This document shows positions 44,869 to 53,325 of a stretch of 64,000 nucleotides of DNA, in pieces (the first letter of the stretch is position 1; every line of letters starts with the position of its first letter). Source of the DNA: Dulcicalothrix desertica PCC 7102 (GTDB taxonomy: Bacteria > Cyanobacteriota > Cyanobacteriia > Cyanobacteriales > Nostocaceae); assembly GCF_003991905.1 (NCBI RefSeq), contig NZ_RSCL01000021.1, positions 46,638-110,637 of the forward strand. The letters are read 5' to 3'. Both the position numbers and the translations under genes were made by a program. Below the pieces are notes generated by a model that saw only the letters and a list, made by a program, of their open reading frames with translations, did not search any database and was not told the origin of the DNA.

Positions 44869-44896
44869 GTAGAGACGTGAAATTTCACGTCTCTAC
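44869..44896. repeat. Perfect 28-base palindrome
   Basis: GTAGAGACGTGAAA and its exact complement form a spacer-free 28-base palindrome between two minus-strand genes. The GTAGAGACGT core is a known kind of dispersed palindrome in filamentous cyanobacteria. It might attenuate transcription between the stress gene and the oxidoreductase. Confidence 0.75.
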
Positions 44897-44922
44897 ACAC
44901 GACACATAGCATTAACTAATGA

Positions 44923-45438
44923 TTAGTGTTTGCCAAACCACTTAGAAGCGATTGCTCCTAATGCGGCGCCTACCATAGGGTTGCTGAGGAACTTAAAGAT
45001 TGCAGGTTGTTCTGCCATTACCTCACGGAAGAGGTCAGGATGATTGTGGTATGTAAACGATGCGAGTTTAGATACATCATCAGCAGTCATCCGGTTGGGG
45101 TTGTGAGTAGAAAGACCCAATTGCTTTTCTAGATGACGGTCGTCAAGTCCTCTTTCTTTAAGGTGCTTGAAGAATGAACGCGCTACATCGTCTCTTTCGT
45201 TTGGTTGAATCTTTTCAATTGCCTTCTTGAGTTCTGGCTCCATTTGGCTTGGAGGAACTTGGTTGTGGTCAATACGACCGAACAATTGGCGCCGTTCTTG
45301 GTGTGTTGAACGTTGTGCAAAATCGTCAAAGTTCTGATACTCTCTTGAAGGGTCTCTTGGAGCATCATCAAGAGATTCTGTATTTCCTTGTGCCAAATCA
45401 TTCATGATTTGACGTTTGTATTGGTCGCTGCTAGACAT
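44923..45438 (-). CDS. Stress-cluster protein, unknown
   Basis: 171 residues. A polar N-terminus (MSSSDQYKRQIMNDLAQGN) is followed by a helical part with KKAIEKIQPNERDDVARSFF and ASFTYHNHPDLFREVM, and a Gly-rich C-terminal hydrophobic patch (LSNPMVGAALGAIASKW). No named family. It is the first gene of a minus-strand group next to a lipoprotein and an AvaK-like stress protein, genes that in heterocystous cyanobacteria are often induced together by desiccation or nitrogen stress. Confidence 0.65.
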   Translation of the reverse strand: MSSSDQYKRQIMNDLAQGNTESLDDAPRDPSREYQNFDDFAQRSTHQERRQLFGRIDHNQVPPSQMEPELKKAIEKIQPNERDDVARSFFKHLKERGLDDRHLEKQLGLSTHNPNRMTADDVSKLASFTYHNHPDLFREVMAEQPAIFKFLSNPMVGAALGAIASKWFGKH

Positions 45439-45513
45439 TTATTTCTCCCTTCATTCAAATTTTATTTAAAGTCAACTAGCTTCTTGTTTTGTTTGAAGTC
45501 AATCAAAATCGTT

Positions 45514-45951
45514 TTATGAGTTGTACGCGATTTGATTTGACTGAGTATCGTACTTAGCTGTTAAAATCAGCTTTTTATCAGGTGCGTATACTAAAACCGT
45601 CAAGTCCTGATTTGGAAAGTTCTTGTGGAAACCTTGCACTAAAGATTTTGCCAATGGTCTTACTTCTGCTGGACGAACTTGAGGTGTAATTACAACACCT
45701 AATTTGTTGTTATCACGCACAAAAGCATCAGAGACGATTCCTTTTGCTGTTGATACTACCCAGTTGCCAAAGTCTTGACCTTGTGCAGTATTACCCAGTT
45801 CTAACTGTGAGTAATTATTGCTATATGTTGCACCTGGTAGCTGTGATGTTGGCTGTTTTGCTTGTACTGAGCTACATGCACTAGTAGTTGTTAGTAGTAG
45901 CACTAATGCAAATGCTGTTAAAATACGACGGAAATGCTGAATTATTTTCAC
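45514..45951 (-). CDS. Lipoprotein, unknown
   Basis: 145 residues with a lipoprotein signal: MKIIQHFRRILTAFALVLLL then TTTSACSS, Cys26 being the lipidation site. The mature part is beta-rich (GVVITPQVRP, TVLVYAPDKKLIL) and has no catalytic motif. It would be anchored to the outer or inner membrane. It precedes the 171-residue gene and follows the AvaK-like gene in the same orientation. Confidence 0.75.
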   Translation of the reverse strand: MKIIQHFRRILTAFALVLLLTTTSACSSVQAKQPTSQLPGATYSNNYSQLELGNTAQGQDFGNWVVSTAKGIVSDAFVRDNNKLGVVITPQVRPAEVRPLAKSLVQGFHKNFPNQDLTVLVYAPDKKLILTAKYDTQSNQIAYNS

Positions 45952-45993
45952 GCTTTACCTCCTTGATATGTAAAGATTTTTTAACTTTTTTGA

Positions 45994-46854
45994 TTAAATG
46001 CGGTCTTGTTTATTAACGACAGTTCTACCGTCGGTGTCTATATCCAATTCTTCACGACGAATTGTTTCAGTTGCTTCGACTGTTTCATGGTCTACAACTT
46101 TTCGGACACGAACTTCTTCTCGTACTACCGCTTCTTTACGAATGTCAGGAACTTCTTCGTAAATATCTACATGCGCTATTTCACCTTCACGGAATGCTGT
46201 TGCATCACCAGTAACTACTCTACCTGCATCTGCGGGGGTGACACGCTCAATAACTACTCGCTCTTTCTCAATTGGTACTGCTACACGTGCGGTTTCTGTT
46301 TCAACATGCTTACCAATTGCAACTTCACCAGCTTTACGACGCTGTTTGTTGGCTACTAAGCGCTCTTCATAAAGTCTAATAGTTGTATCATCCTGTACGC
46401 TGGTGTCGTATAAATCAGCGTCTTGGCTATAGTTATAAGTATTGCGGTCGTAAGTTGGGGTGGTACGTCCAACTCCACCCAGAGGCGCCGAGGCTTCGAG
46501 TGGTGTACGATATACTCCACGTACTCGCTCTTCGTAGTCGTAGTCTAGTACTGTATCATCCTTAAATTCAGGTAAATCTTCTGCTTGCTTTTTAGTTAAC
46601 GCAGTATACACACGCTCTTCTATTGAATCAACTTGAGCGCGACCAAGTGGAAGTAATACTTTCTTACCAAAAATCCAAAAGCCTAAATCAACAAGTAGAT
46701 AACGGAACTGTCCTTGGTCATCGACTAGGATATCACTGACTGTGCCAATTTTCTCATCACTGCTTCGGCTATAGACACCCATTCCTTTAATGTCTTTACC
46801 TTGAATAGTGTTATGGTAGTCTGTGTCGAAATCGCTAATTTTATGGAGTGCCAT
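45994..46854 (-). CDS. AvaK-like PRC-barrel / DUF2382 stress protein
   Basis: 286 residues. The N-terminal 100 are a PRC-barrel domain: KGMGVYSRSSDEKIGTVSDI, QFRYLLVDLGFWIFGKKVLL. The C-terminal 120 are a YsnF/AvaK-like DUF2382 domain rich in charged, repeated segments: TIRLYEERLVANKQRRKAGE, HVETETARVAVPIEKERVVI, EVPDIRKEAVVREEVRVRKV. Genes of this type are induced by stress and during akinete formation in heterocystous cyanobacteria. It sits upstream of the lipoprotein and the 171-residue gene on the same strand. Confidence 0.85.
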   Translation of the reverse strand: MALHKISDFDTDYHNTIQGKDIKGMGVYSRSSDEKIGTVSDILVDDQGQFRYLLVDLGFWIFGKKVLLPLGRAQVDSIEERVYTALTKKQAEDLPEFKDDTVLDYDYEERVRGVYRTPLEASAPLGGVGRTTPTYDRNTYNYSQDADLYDTSVQDDTTIRLYEERLVANKQRRKAGEVAIGKHVETETARVAVPIEKERVVIERVTPADAGRVVTGDATAFREGEIAHVDIYEEVPDIRKEAVVREEVRVRKVVDHETVEATETIRREELDIDTDGRTVVNKQDRI

Positions 46855-47303
46855 TAGTTATTTTCTCTAGGGTTATTTACTAACAATATTAAATATCTAA
46901 AACCCATGAGCCATCTTTCTAGAGAATGAAACGCCCTTATCTCCAGGTATAAAACACTCTTAATATTTATTAATATTTGCTCAATTTGATGCTTATATCA
47001 GCATGTAAGGTAATAATATTTCTCAAAATCTGGTTTTACAGATACCATTATAATGATTAACTATAAAATTGTGACTAGTTTCTAGCATTCTATGTCAATT
47101 ATAGATAAGTCATTATAGGACTAAAGTACTAAGCAAATTATTAATAATTGTGACTATGTTCTAGCATTTAATGTATGTTACATAACATTGTATTCTAACT
47201 TTTGAGAGATACTGTTTCATTCAATTGATTGATGATAAGTTCGCTTAAATATGAGGAGATATAGTTAAATAAATTGAGAATATAACTAAATACTGAAGTT
47301 ACT
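46855..47303. promoter_or_regulatory. Stress-gene upstream region with a 27-bp direct repeat
   Basis: A 449-base AT-rich gap between the minus-strand AvaK-like gene and plus-strand genes. Two direct copies of a TTGTGACTA-N3-TCTAGCATT sequence occur at 47069-47096 and 47147-47174, 79 bases apart. They may be regulatory sites. No ORF found. Confidence 0.45.
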
Positions 47304-47526
47304 ATGAAAAAGTAGTTCCGTTTCTTTTTAGCTGTTTTTTAATTATTGGTGCTGCTGTACTGATGTAACTACTAAAATAACCGACCGAGAAGCAACTGAT
47401 GCAGCTAAAAATGATGCCCAAAGTCAAATCAGGCGCCAGCAGTTAAATGCCGATATTCGTGCGCGTGAAGAGATGAAAGTTACCGTAGCTAGTGCTAAGA
47501 CTAAGGTGGTGAATAACCAACAGTAG
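47304..47526 (+). pseudogene. Broken small lipoprotein gene (BON-lipoprotein-like)
   Basis: ATG at 47304 is followed by AAA AAG TAG, and the hydrophobic segment is out of frame with the remaining sequence. The C-terminal frame is intact: VTTKITDREATDAAKNDAQSQ, then IRRQQLNADIRAREEMKVTV, ending VVNNQQ. That charged tail resembles cyanobacterial lipoproteins of the stress/BON group. At least one stop and a frameshift inactivate it. Confidence 0.55.
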
Positions 47527-47564
47527 AAAAAACTAGAACAAAAACTAGAACAAAGGAGTCAATT

Positions 47565-47954
47565 ATGGAAACTCAAGAACAAACCAAACAACAAGAATAT
47601 GCTACTAAGCTTCAAAACGAAGCAACTTCTCAATTCGATAGCCAAGTGCAACGCATTACTCAACAAGTTTCTAATTTTCTCGCAGAGCTACCAAGCAACG
47701 TTAATCGCTTCTATCAAGAGTACAAACTTCCTGTCCTTAGCTTTGTTGCACTTGTAGTTGGCATTGTAGTACTCCGTGTCGGCTTGGCAGTTATAGGCGC
47801 CATCAATGGCATTCCTTTAGTAAAACCAATTTTTGAGTTAATAGGAATGGGTTATACTGGTTGGTTTGTTTACCGCTACTTACTCAATAGTTCTGCTCGT
47901 AAGGAACTAGCAGAAAATATAGACTCGACTAAAAAGGAAGTCTTGGGTAACTAG
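47565..47954 (+). CDS. CAAD-domain membrane protein
   Basis: 129 residues. It has an N-terminal amphipathic region and two hydrophobic segments (LPVLSFVALVVGIVVLRVGL and PIFELIGMGYTGWFVYRYLL) ending in SARKELAENIDSTKKEVLG. The last stretch is the hallmark of the cyanobacterial aminoacyl-tRNA synthetase appended domain (CAAD), which anchors proteins to thylakoid membranes. It follows a broken lipoprotein gene and has a clear AAAGGAG ribosome binding site at the ATG. The partner protein is unknown. Confidence 0.88.
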   Translation: METQEQTKQQEYATKLQNEATSQFDSQVQRITQQVSNFLAELPSNVNRFYQEYKLPVLSFVALVVGIVVLRVGLAVIGAINGIPLVKPIFELIGMGYTGWFVYRYLLNSSARKELAENIDSTKKEVLGN

Positions 47955-47959
47955 GTTAG

Positions 47960-47992
47960 TACTGGGACGGGCAGGGATGCCCGTTCCACAAG
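47960..47992. repeat. GGGCATCC-type repeat, half copy
   Basis: GGGACGGGCAGGGATGCCCGTTCCACAAG, a hairpin-forming half copy of the dispersed element, just after the CAAD gene. Confidence 0.6.
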
Positions 47993-47995
47993 AGT

Positions 47996-48589
47996 TTATA
48001 TTGTTGTTTGTGGTCTGTGGACAAAGAGTCTGAATAGTACTGTAAACACAATACCACTTAGTACTGTAGCCCAAGTTGCTGGTGACAGCGTTTGATTCAT
48101 GGCAATTGCAACTGCTGGATTTAATATTCCTTTACTAATTAATAATCCAGCAGTTAAGGCTGCACCTATAGCTATACCACTACCAGAAGAAGGAACATTC
48201 TTTTCATAAACTGCTAAAACTGTTAGCATCAAAATACCAAAACCAACAAATTCTGCCAAGCTGTTTGCAGCAAAATAATACGGCGCCAAAACACCGACTA
48301 AGTTACCCAACGAACGCGCTAACAACGCACCAAGGATTTGGGCTGCAATATATAATGTACCAGTACTAGCCGTAATACTTCGATTTACAAGTAGACCAAT
48401 AGTGACGGCTGGGTTTAAATGGGCGCCTGAAATACTTCCAACTGCGTAAACAAATGCTGCAAGCGTTAAACCAACTGCGTAAGGTGTACCACCCAAAAGT
48501 GCAGCTAGTGTTAGGAAAAAGGTTCCTATAAATTCAGCAAAAGCAGCTTTAACGTTTGGTTTGAATAAGGCGCCTGTGGAGTTTCTCAT
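47996..48589 (-). CDS. Aquaporin / MIP family channel
   Basis: 197 residues with five to six hydrophobic helices. Both pore motifs are present: HLNPAVTIGLL (first NPA) and ILNPAVAIAMN (second NPA). A short intervening region and the length of 197 are below the usual 230-250 but typical of compact bacterial members. Water or glycerol-like solutes would pass through. It stands alone. Confidence 0.88.
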   Translation of the reverse strand: MRNSTGALFKPNVKAAFAEFIGTFFLTLAALLGGTPYAVGLTLAAFVYAVGSISGAHLNPAVTIGLLVNRSITASTGTLYIAAQILGALLARSLGNLVGVLAPYYFAANSLAEFVGFGILMLTVLAVYEKNVPSSGSGIAIGAALTAGLLISKGILNPAVAIAMNQTLSPATWATVLSGIVFTVLFRLFVHRPQTTI

Positions 48590-48733
48590 GTTGCTATATT
48601 TTTAATATAGAAACCGGGTTTCTACGCATTCATTGTCGCAGACAAATCATCATTTTGGTTACAACATCTCAACAAAGAAACCCGGTTTCTAGTTGTTTTT
48701 ACTATTTATATAGCTATTAAGTAATTATTATAG

Positions 48734-49531
48734 TTATAGAGTAACTTCAAGTTCGGCAGCTATGCCAAAATGGTCAGATGGATAAATTTGCTCGTTATCT
48801 GGCGCCGACTTGGTAAGTATCAATTCACAGTTATGAACTTGTAAACGCTGGTTAATAAATATATAGTCTAGCGTTCCGCGCCACGGTTCAATTTTACGAT
48901 GTACTAATATATTCACTACACGGCGCCCGATTTTACGGGTTAAACTTCTATTCGGTTTGCTTAAAGGTGTAGGACAAGTGTATTCAGGTTCGTGACCGTG
49001 ATGTGCTGCATAAGCTGAAATAAAATGTTCACGTATAAATTCTATTTCTGGTGTGTCGGGTGTTGCATTAAAATCTCCGACGGCAATTATAGGCAGTAAA
49101 GGTAACTCACTTAACCAATCTACAAGTAACTTAAACTGTTCCATTCGTGCAGGAGTAGCACCAGGTTGCCAGTAATAATGTCCATTACAAAATATCAATG
49201 GTTGATTATTTATATAAACAAGTACATACTGAGCTAGGCGCCCTTGACTTTGTAAATCAAGCTGTTGCTGCAAAACAAACGGATAGCGACTCAGTATACC
49301 AATTCCATATTCAGGCCCATTTTTATATGGTGGTGCTTGAAAAGGAACTAAGTACATATAAGGCATATTTAGTTGCTGTGCTAACCAATCACCTGTTTGT
49401 TCTTGAATATTAATTTCTTGTAATGCGATTAAATCTGCATTTATTAGTTTAAGCTCATCAACGAGAAGTTTACTTCGCTTCTCCCAACACTCCATGTCAA
49501 ACAAAATATTGACGGTAACAACTTTAACCAT
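48734..49531 (-). CDS. Endonuclease/exonuclease/phosphatase family protein
   Basis: 265 residues. Motifs of the EEP metalloenzymes are in order: TVNILFDMECWEKR with Asn, LIALQEINIQ with the catalytic Glu, ILSRYPFVLQ, then GHYYWQPG, AVGDFNATP with the Asp/Asn pair, and YPSDHFGIAAELEV with the catalytic Asp-His pair. This one is complete, unlike that at 58021-58713. The substrate could be DNA, a lipid or another phosphodiester; no signal peptide is visible. Confidence 0.85.
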   Translation of the reverse strand: MVKVVTVNILFDMECWEKRSKLLVDELKLINADLIALQEINIQEQTGDWLAQQLNMPYMYLVPFQAPPYKNGPEYGIGILSRYPFVLQQQLDLQSQGRLAQYVLVYINNQPLIFCNGHYYWQPGATPARMEQFKLLVDWLSELPLLPIIAVGDFNATPDTPEIEFIREHFISAYAAHHGHEPEYTCPTPLSKPNRSLTRKIGRRVVNILVHRKIEPWRGTLDYIFINQRLQVHNCELILTKSAPDNEQIYPSDHFGIAAELEVTL

Positions 49532-50188
49532 AAAATAATTCTACAAGGATAATTTGAATGATTTTCATGCTATTTTTGCATCCAAACGCTGTACAACGAA
49601 TTCAAGCGAATCTGGGGTAGAAATTGTAAAGCTATCTAATGGTAGTATTTTTATGTTTTCTTAAGGTTCTTTATGAAACAATAATTTAGTGAATGTTCTA
49701 CACATAGATTTCCCAAAATTTCTACCGAGCGAACATTTTACAGGCGCCTTTCTCACTACACTACCCAGATAGCTGTATTTATGTTTCAACAACACAGATT
49801 GAACTTAAACTGTAATAGTTAAGATTTGTATGTAATCCGTGAGTAGACAAATATACACAGATATCCAGCAGTTAGCTAGTTGATTGATGTACATTCTGCT
49901 TTGTTTTTAAAAGTACAAAGAAGGATATGGCGCCTTATATGAATAAATCGTAGAGATTGGCGCCTGAATCTGTTCGCATATACTTGTAGTTATATTTGCG
50001 TATTGATTATCACTATTAATACAGAGTTAGGCTAGCTGCTTGTGGATGTGTAATGAACAATAACAATTTGAGTGGCGCCACACGTAAAATCAAGATTCAG
50101 TGAATTTAGCAGGATTTAAATGACTTTACCTCTAAAAGTCATTATAGTATTTCTACTTAATTAATGCGTCACCCATACAACATCTATC
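49532..50188. promoter_or_regulatory. 657-base gap upstream of the PEP-CTERM gene
   Basis: No convincing ORF or repeat element. It is AT-rich with five GGCGCC palindromes. It should carry the promoter of the PEP-CTERM gene at 50189 but no regulator site is clear. Confidence 0.35.
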
Positions 50189-51304
50189 ATGAATAGCAAA
50201 ATTCTGCTCCAAGCTACATTAACTGCAACTACGTTGACTTTAGGTATTGGATTAGAAACTGCGAATGCAGCTCTACTAATCGGAAATACAAGAGGTGACA
50301 ATGTAGTATTATTCGATGAAGAAAGCGGTAACTTTTTGGGTGAGTTTATTACACCGGGTAGCGGAGGGTTGAAGGCACCGGATAGTTTGTTATTTGGTCC
50401 AGATGGTAACTTTTATGTGTCGAGTGGAGACGCTAAGGAAAATTCTGCGATTCTTCGATACGACGGAACAACTGGAAAATTCATTGATACTTTTGCAAGT
50501 GGTGGTGGGTTGATTCGCCCTTATGGTAAGGCATTTAGTCCTGACGGTAATCTTTATGTGAGTAGTTTTCTAACAGACCAAATTTTACGCTACGACGGTA
50601 AAACAGGCGCCTTTATTGATGTGTTCGTACAAGGTAATGGTAAAGCTGGGGGATTAAATGGTCCTAACGGTTTATTATTTGATTCTGATGGAAATCTCTA
50701 CGTTACAACTCAAGGTAGCGTGGCAGTAGATGGAAAACCAGATTTTAGCTTTGGTTTACCTTCTCAAGTATTACGCTTTGATGTCGCGACAAAAACATCT
50801 TCCGTATTTGTAGACCAACCAGCACCATCACCTGACAGTTTTGGTTTTGTTAGTTTTTTAGGGTTAGCTTTTGGTGCTGGTGATGATTTGTTTGTGAGCG
50901 ATTTTGCAAATGATATTAGACGTTACGACTCGAAAACAGGAGCTTTAATTGATACTTTATCTACTAACTACACTGATAGCGTACCTTCTAGTAACTTCAT
51001 TGGTAGTTTAACGTTAAATAATAATAATATCCTTTACAGTGTTGGGTTTGATAATACAGCGAACAGTAGAAACCTTGGCGCCATTCTACGTTATGATGCG
51101 CTACTTGGTAAACCATTACCATCGCAAGGTAACAGCGGTTCGGTGTTTGTGCCAACTAACGATAAACTTTTACGCCCAATTGGAATTATTTATACTGATA
51201 GGAAAGTTATTCCTGTACCCGAACCATCTTTAACGCTTAGTTTACTTGCTTTATTGTCTTTTTGTGCAATAAGGATATTGAACAAGAAAACTAAAAGTGT
51301 TTAA
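50189..51304 (+). CDS. PEP-CTERM-anchored beta-propeller protein
   Basis: 371 residues. A signal peptide (LLQATLTATTLTLGIGLETANA) is followed by NHL/SMP-30-like propeller repeats: SLLFGPDGNFYVSSGDA, AFSPDGNLYVSSF, GLLFDSDGNLYVTTQG, each with an FxxDGNLYV blade. It ends with the PEP-CTERM sorting signal VPEPSLTLS, a hydrophobic helix and basic residues (RILNKKTK). Exosortase would cleave and anchor it extracellularly. No enzyme motif, so binding or structural in character. Confidence 0.9.
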   Translation: MNSKILLQATLTATTLTLGIGLETANAALLIGNTRGDNVVLFDEESGNFLGEFITPGSGGLKAPDSLLFGPDGNFYVSSGDAKENSAILRYDGTTGKFIDTFASGGGLIRPYGKAFSPDGNLYVSSFLTDQILRYDGKTGAFIDVFVQGNGKAGGLNGPNGLLFDSDGNLYVTTQGSVAVDGKPDFSFGLPSQVLRFDVATKTSSVFVDQPAPSPDSFGFVSFLGLAFGAGDDLFVSDFANDIRRYDSKTGALIDTLSTNYTDSVPSSNFIGSLTLNNNNILYSVGFDNTANSRNLGAILRYDALLGKPLPSQGNSGSVFVPTNDKLLRPIGIIYTDRKVIPVPEPSLTLSLLALLSFCAIRILNKKTKSV

Positions 51305-51524
51305 CAGTCGTTGGCGCCTCTTAACTTTAATTATAAGAATATGAGTTCAGGATGCAATGAGCAATGAAAAACGGCACCACTGTTATTACAGCGATTACAG
51401 CAGTTCATCGCTTTAATCGGCTATGTTTTGCAAACAAGGTCTGGACAGTAAGCCAAATCTGGGGTTAGATCAAGATGCCTCCCCACTTGCTCTTGGGGGA
51501 AATTAGTTGAATGGAAACACGAAA

Positions 51525-52235
51525 ATGGTGGAGATACTGTTTGTGCATGGCGCACTCGTCCGCGACGGCGCTTGGTGGTGGCGGCGGGTTGCCGAGCAAA
51601 TTCATGAGCAGACTGGTGTTGTGAGCCGCGCGGTCGAGTTGCCATCCTGCGGAGAGTTAGCTCCACCCGGTACCGCCGGCTTGCTTGAAGATGCCCAGGC
51701 GCTTGCAAGGGCGCTCGACGATGTGGACTCTGCCATCGTTGTCGGGCACTCCTACGGCGGCACGGTCATCGCGGAAGGCGCCGACCACCCAGCCGCTCGT
51801 CATCTGGTCTACATAACCTCGTACCTGCCAGACATCGGGCAGTCGCAAGCCGACATCATGAGCGGCGAACAAGACCCGGTTTCTTTTGCGCCGAACGACG
51901 ATGGCACGGTTCGCCTTGCCGGCTACACCGCCTCCTCGCTCGGCGACCGCTTCTGGCAGGACTTGACAGACGAACAAACTCAAGCCGGGGCGTGGGAGCG
52001 CCTGACCGCGCAGTCTGTACGCGCCTTCGGGACTAAGACGACCAAGGCGGCATGGCAGGGCAGACCCTCGACGTACCTCGTTTGCACAGAAGACCGCAGC
52101 ACCTCAGAAGCCCTACAACGCTTCCATGCCGCCAGGGCGAAGCGCTCAATCGACCTGCATACTGGTCACCACCCGTTCCTATCCCGACCCGACCTTGTTA
52201 GCAAACATCTCATTGAAGTACTTGGCACCGACTGA
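51525..52235 (+). CDS. Alpha/beta hydrolase, GC-rich and foreign
   Basis: 236 residues from the ATG at 51525 (a TTG lies six codons upstream). It has the fold's hallmarks: HGALVRDGAWWWRRVAEQ oxyanion region, the nucleophile elbow GHSYGG, and a late HHPFLSRPD with the catalytic His. GC is far above the neighbours, with long C/G-rich codons that resemble actinobacterial or proteobacterial coding. It has signs of recent transfer. Substrate unknown; esterase or antibiotic-inactivating roles are possible. Confidence 0.9.
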   Translation: MVEILFVHGALVRDGAWWWRRVAEQIHEQTGVVSRAVELPSCGELAPPGTAGLLEDAQALARALDDVDSAIVVGHSYGGTVIAEGADHPAARHLVYITSYLPDIGQSQADIMSGEQDPVSFAPNDDGTVRLAGYTASSLGDRFWQDLTDEQTQAGAWERLTAQSVRAFGTKTTKAAWQGRPSTYLVCTEDRSTSEALQRFHAARAKRSIDLHTGHHPFLSRPDLVSKHLIEVLGTD

Positions 52236-52468
52236 AGGCTTTTACTACTTATTTATTAGAGCGCGCCAATTTAACGAGAACAATCGATTGGCGCCTGTTT
52301 TTTTGTTGGTGTAGTTAGAACTCTGTAGTTGGCAAACTTTTTGTAGTTATTCAGGGCGCCGAAATCATATTTAGTGCAAAATAACTACAAGAAAAGTGCA
52401 ACTGTATCTCGGAACAGTATTCCGATTCCTTCATAGGTATCTTACCTGATATTTACCTTTAACAATAT

Positions 52469-53005
52469 TCAAGGCGAAAAAGGTTGATTTTCATTCTTGT
52501 CTGGAAGAATACTGGGTATCGCCATGAAAATTAGCATTATTATATTAGCCACCCAGAACAACATAACTAGCCATAACAAACCTAGCTCAGGTTGACTATA
52601 AGAAGTTAAGTGCAATCCTTCCCAAACTTGCCACAAGCGAAAAATTGTGTAAATAGTTCCAATAACAACAACAACACTTTTGACAAGCCAACGGCTAAAA
52701 CTAACTTCACAGACCAATTGAACTACAACCACTACAATATAGCTGACCAGAAATTGGCGAACGATAGAATTCGACCATGAAGTTATTAACAGTACAAGTG
52801 GAACAATTACTCCAATAACTAAAGCGATTTTCACCCAAACCCGTATAAATCGTAATTGTCCCTCAGTGTATGCCATCATTGTTTTGAGCGGTAAACTCCC
52901 GGTTTTTACCAACCAACCTATCAAGATGCTGCTGAGTGTGGCGCCTGTCAGAAACGATGCAATAGTCAAAGTGTTATTGGCAATTGGAGTTGTAATGATG
53001 TTCAT
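52469..53005 (-). CDS. Integral membrane protein, unknown
   Basis: 178 residues from the ATG at 53005, preceded by GAAGGT. Five hydrophobic segments (TIASFLTGATLSSILIGWL, WVKIALVIGVIVPLVLLI, FLVSYIVVVVVQLVCEVS, VVVIGTIYTIFRLWQVW, LLWLVMLFWVANIIMLIFM). A small loop and no clear motif. No family recognised. It lies upstream of the NHLP peptidase transporter gene's 3' end but on the same strand. Confidence 0.65.
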   Translation of the reverse strand: MNIITTPIANNTLTIASFLTGATLSSILIGWLVKTGSLPLKTMMAYTEGQLRFIRVWVKIALVIGVIVPLVLLITSWSNSIVRQFLVSYIVVVVVQLVCEVSFSRWLVKSVVVVIGTIYTIFRLWQVWEGLHLTSYSQPELGLLWLVMLFWVANIIMLIFMAIPSILPDKNENQPFSP

Positions 53006-53245
53006 AAATACCTTCACAGAATGCTGTAAGGACAACAGGCGCCTTCTTGAATATTCATGGCACCATTAAAGTGCCATTATACATAGGCAAAACACCTGTA
53101 GTTATAGAGTACTTAACAACGATGTCACTAATCGAACACTTAGAAGACGGTGATTGGCGCGGCGCCCTTCGTAGAAGGTTTGAGGGAGCAATTCGTTTAT
53201 TACAAACAGACCGATTTGGTAGGTGTTCTAGCGCCGCCCTGATAT

Positions 53246-53305
53246 CTAAACGGGCAAGGATGCCCATTCCACAATACAGGATAATTAAATTTTTGGAAGT
53301 CTCTT
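53246..53305. repeat. Inverted repeat element, right-end copy
   Basis: CGGGCAAGGATGCCCATTCCACAATA followed by ATAATTAAATTTTTGGAAGTCTC, the same tail as the element at 39870-39996. Its left end is missing or replaced by coding-like remnants. Confidence 0.65.
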
Positions 53306-53325
53306 ATTGTGTAAAGATATTAGTG

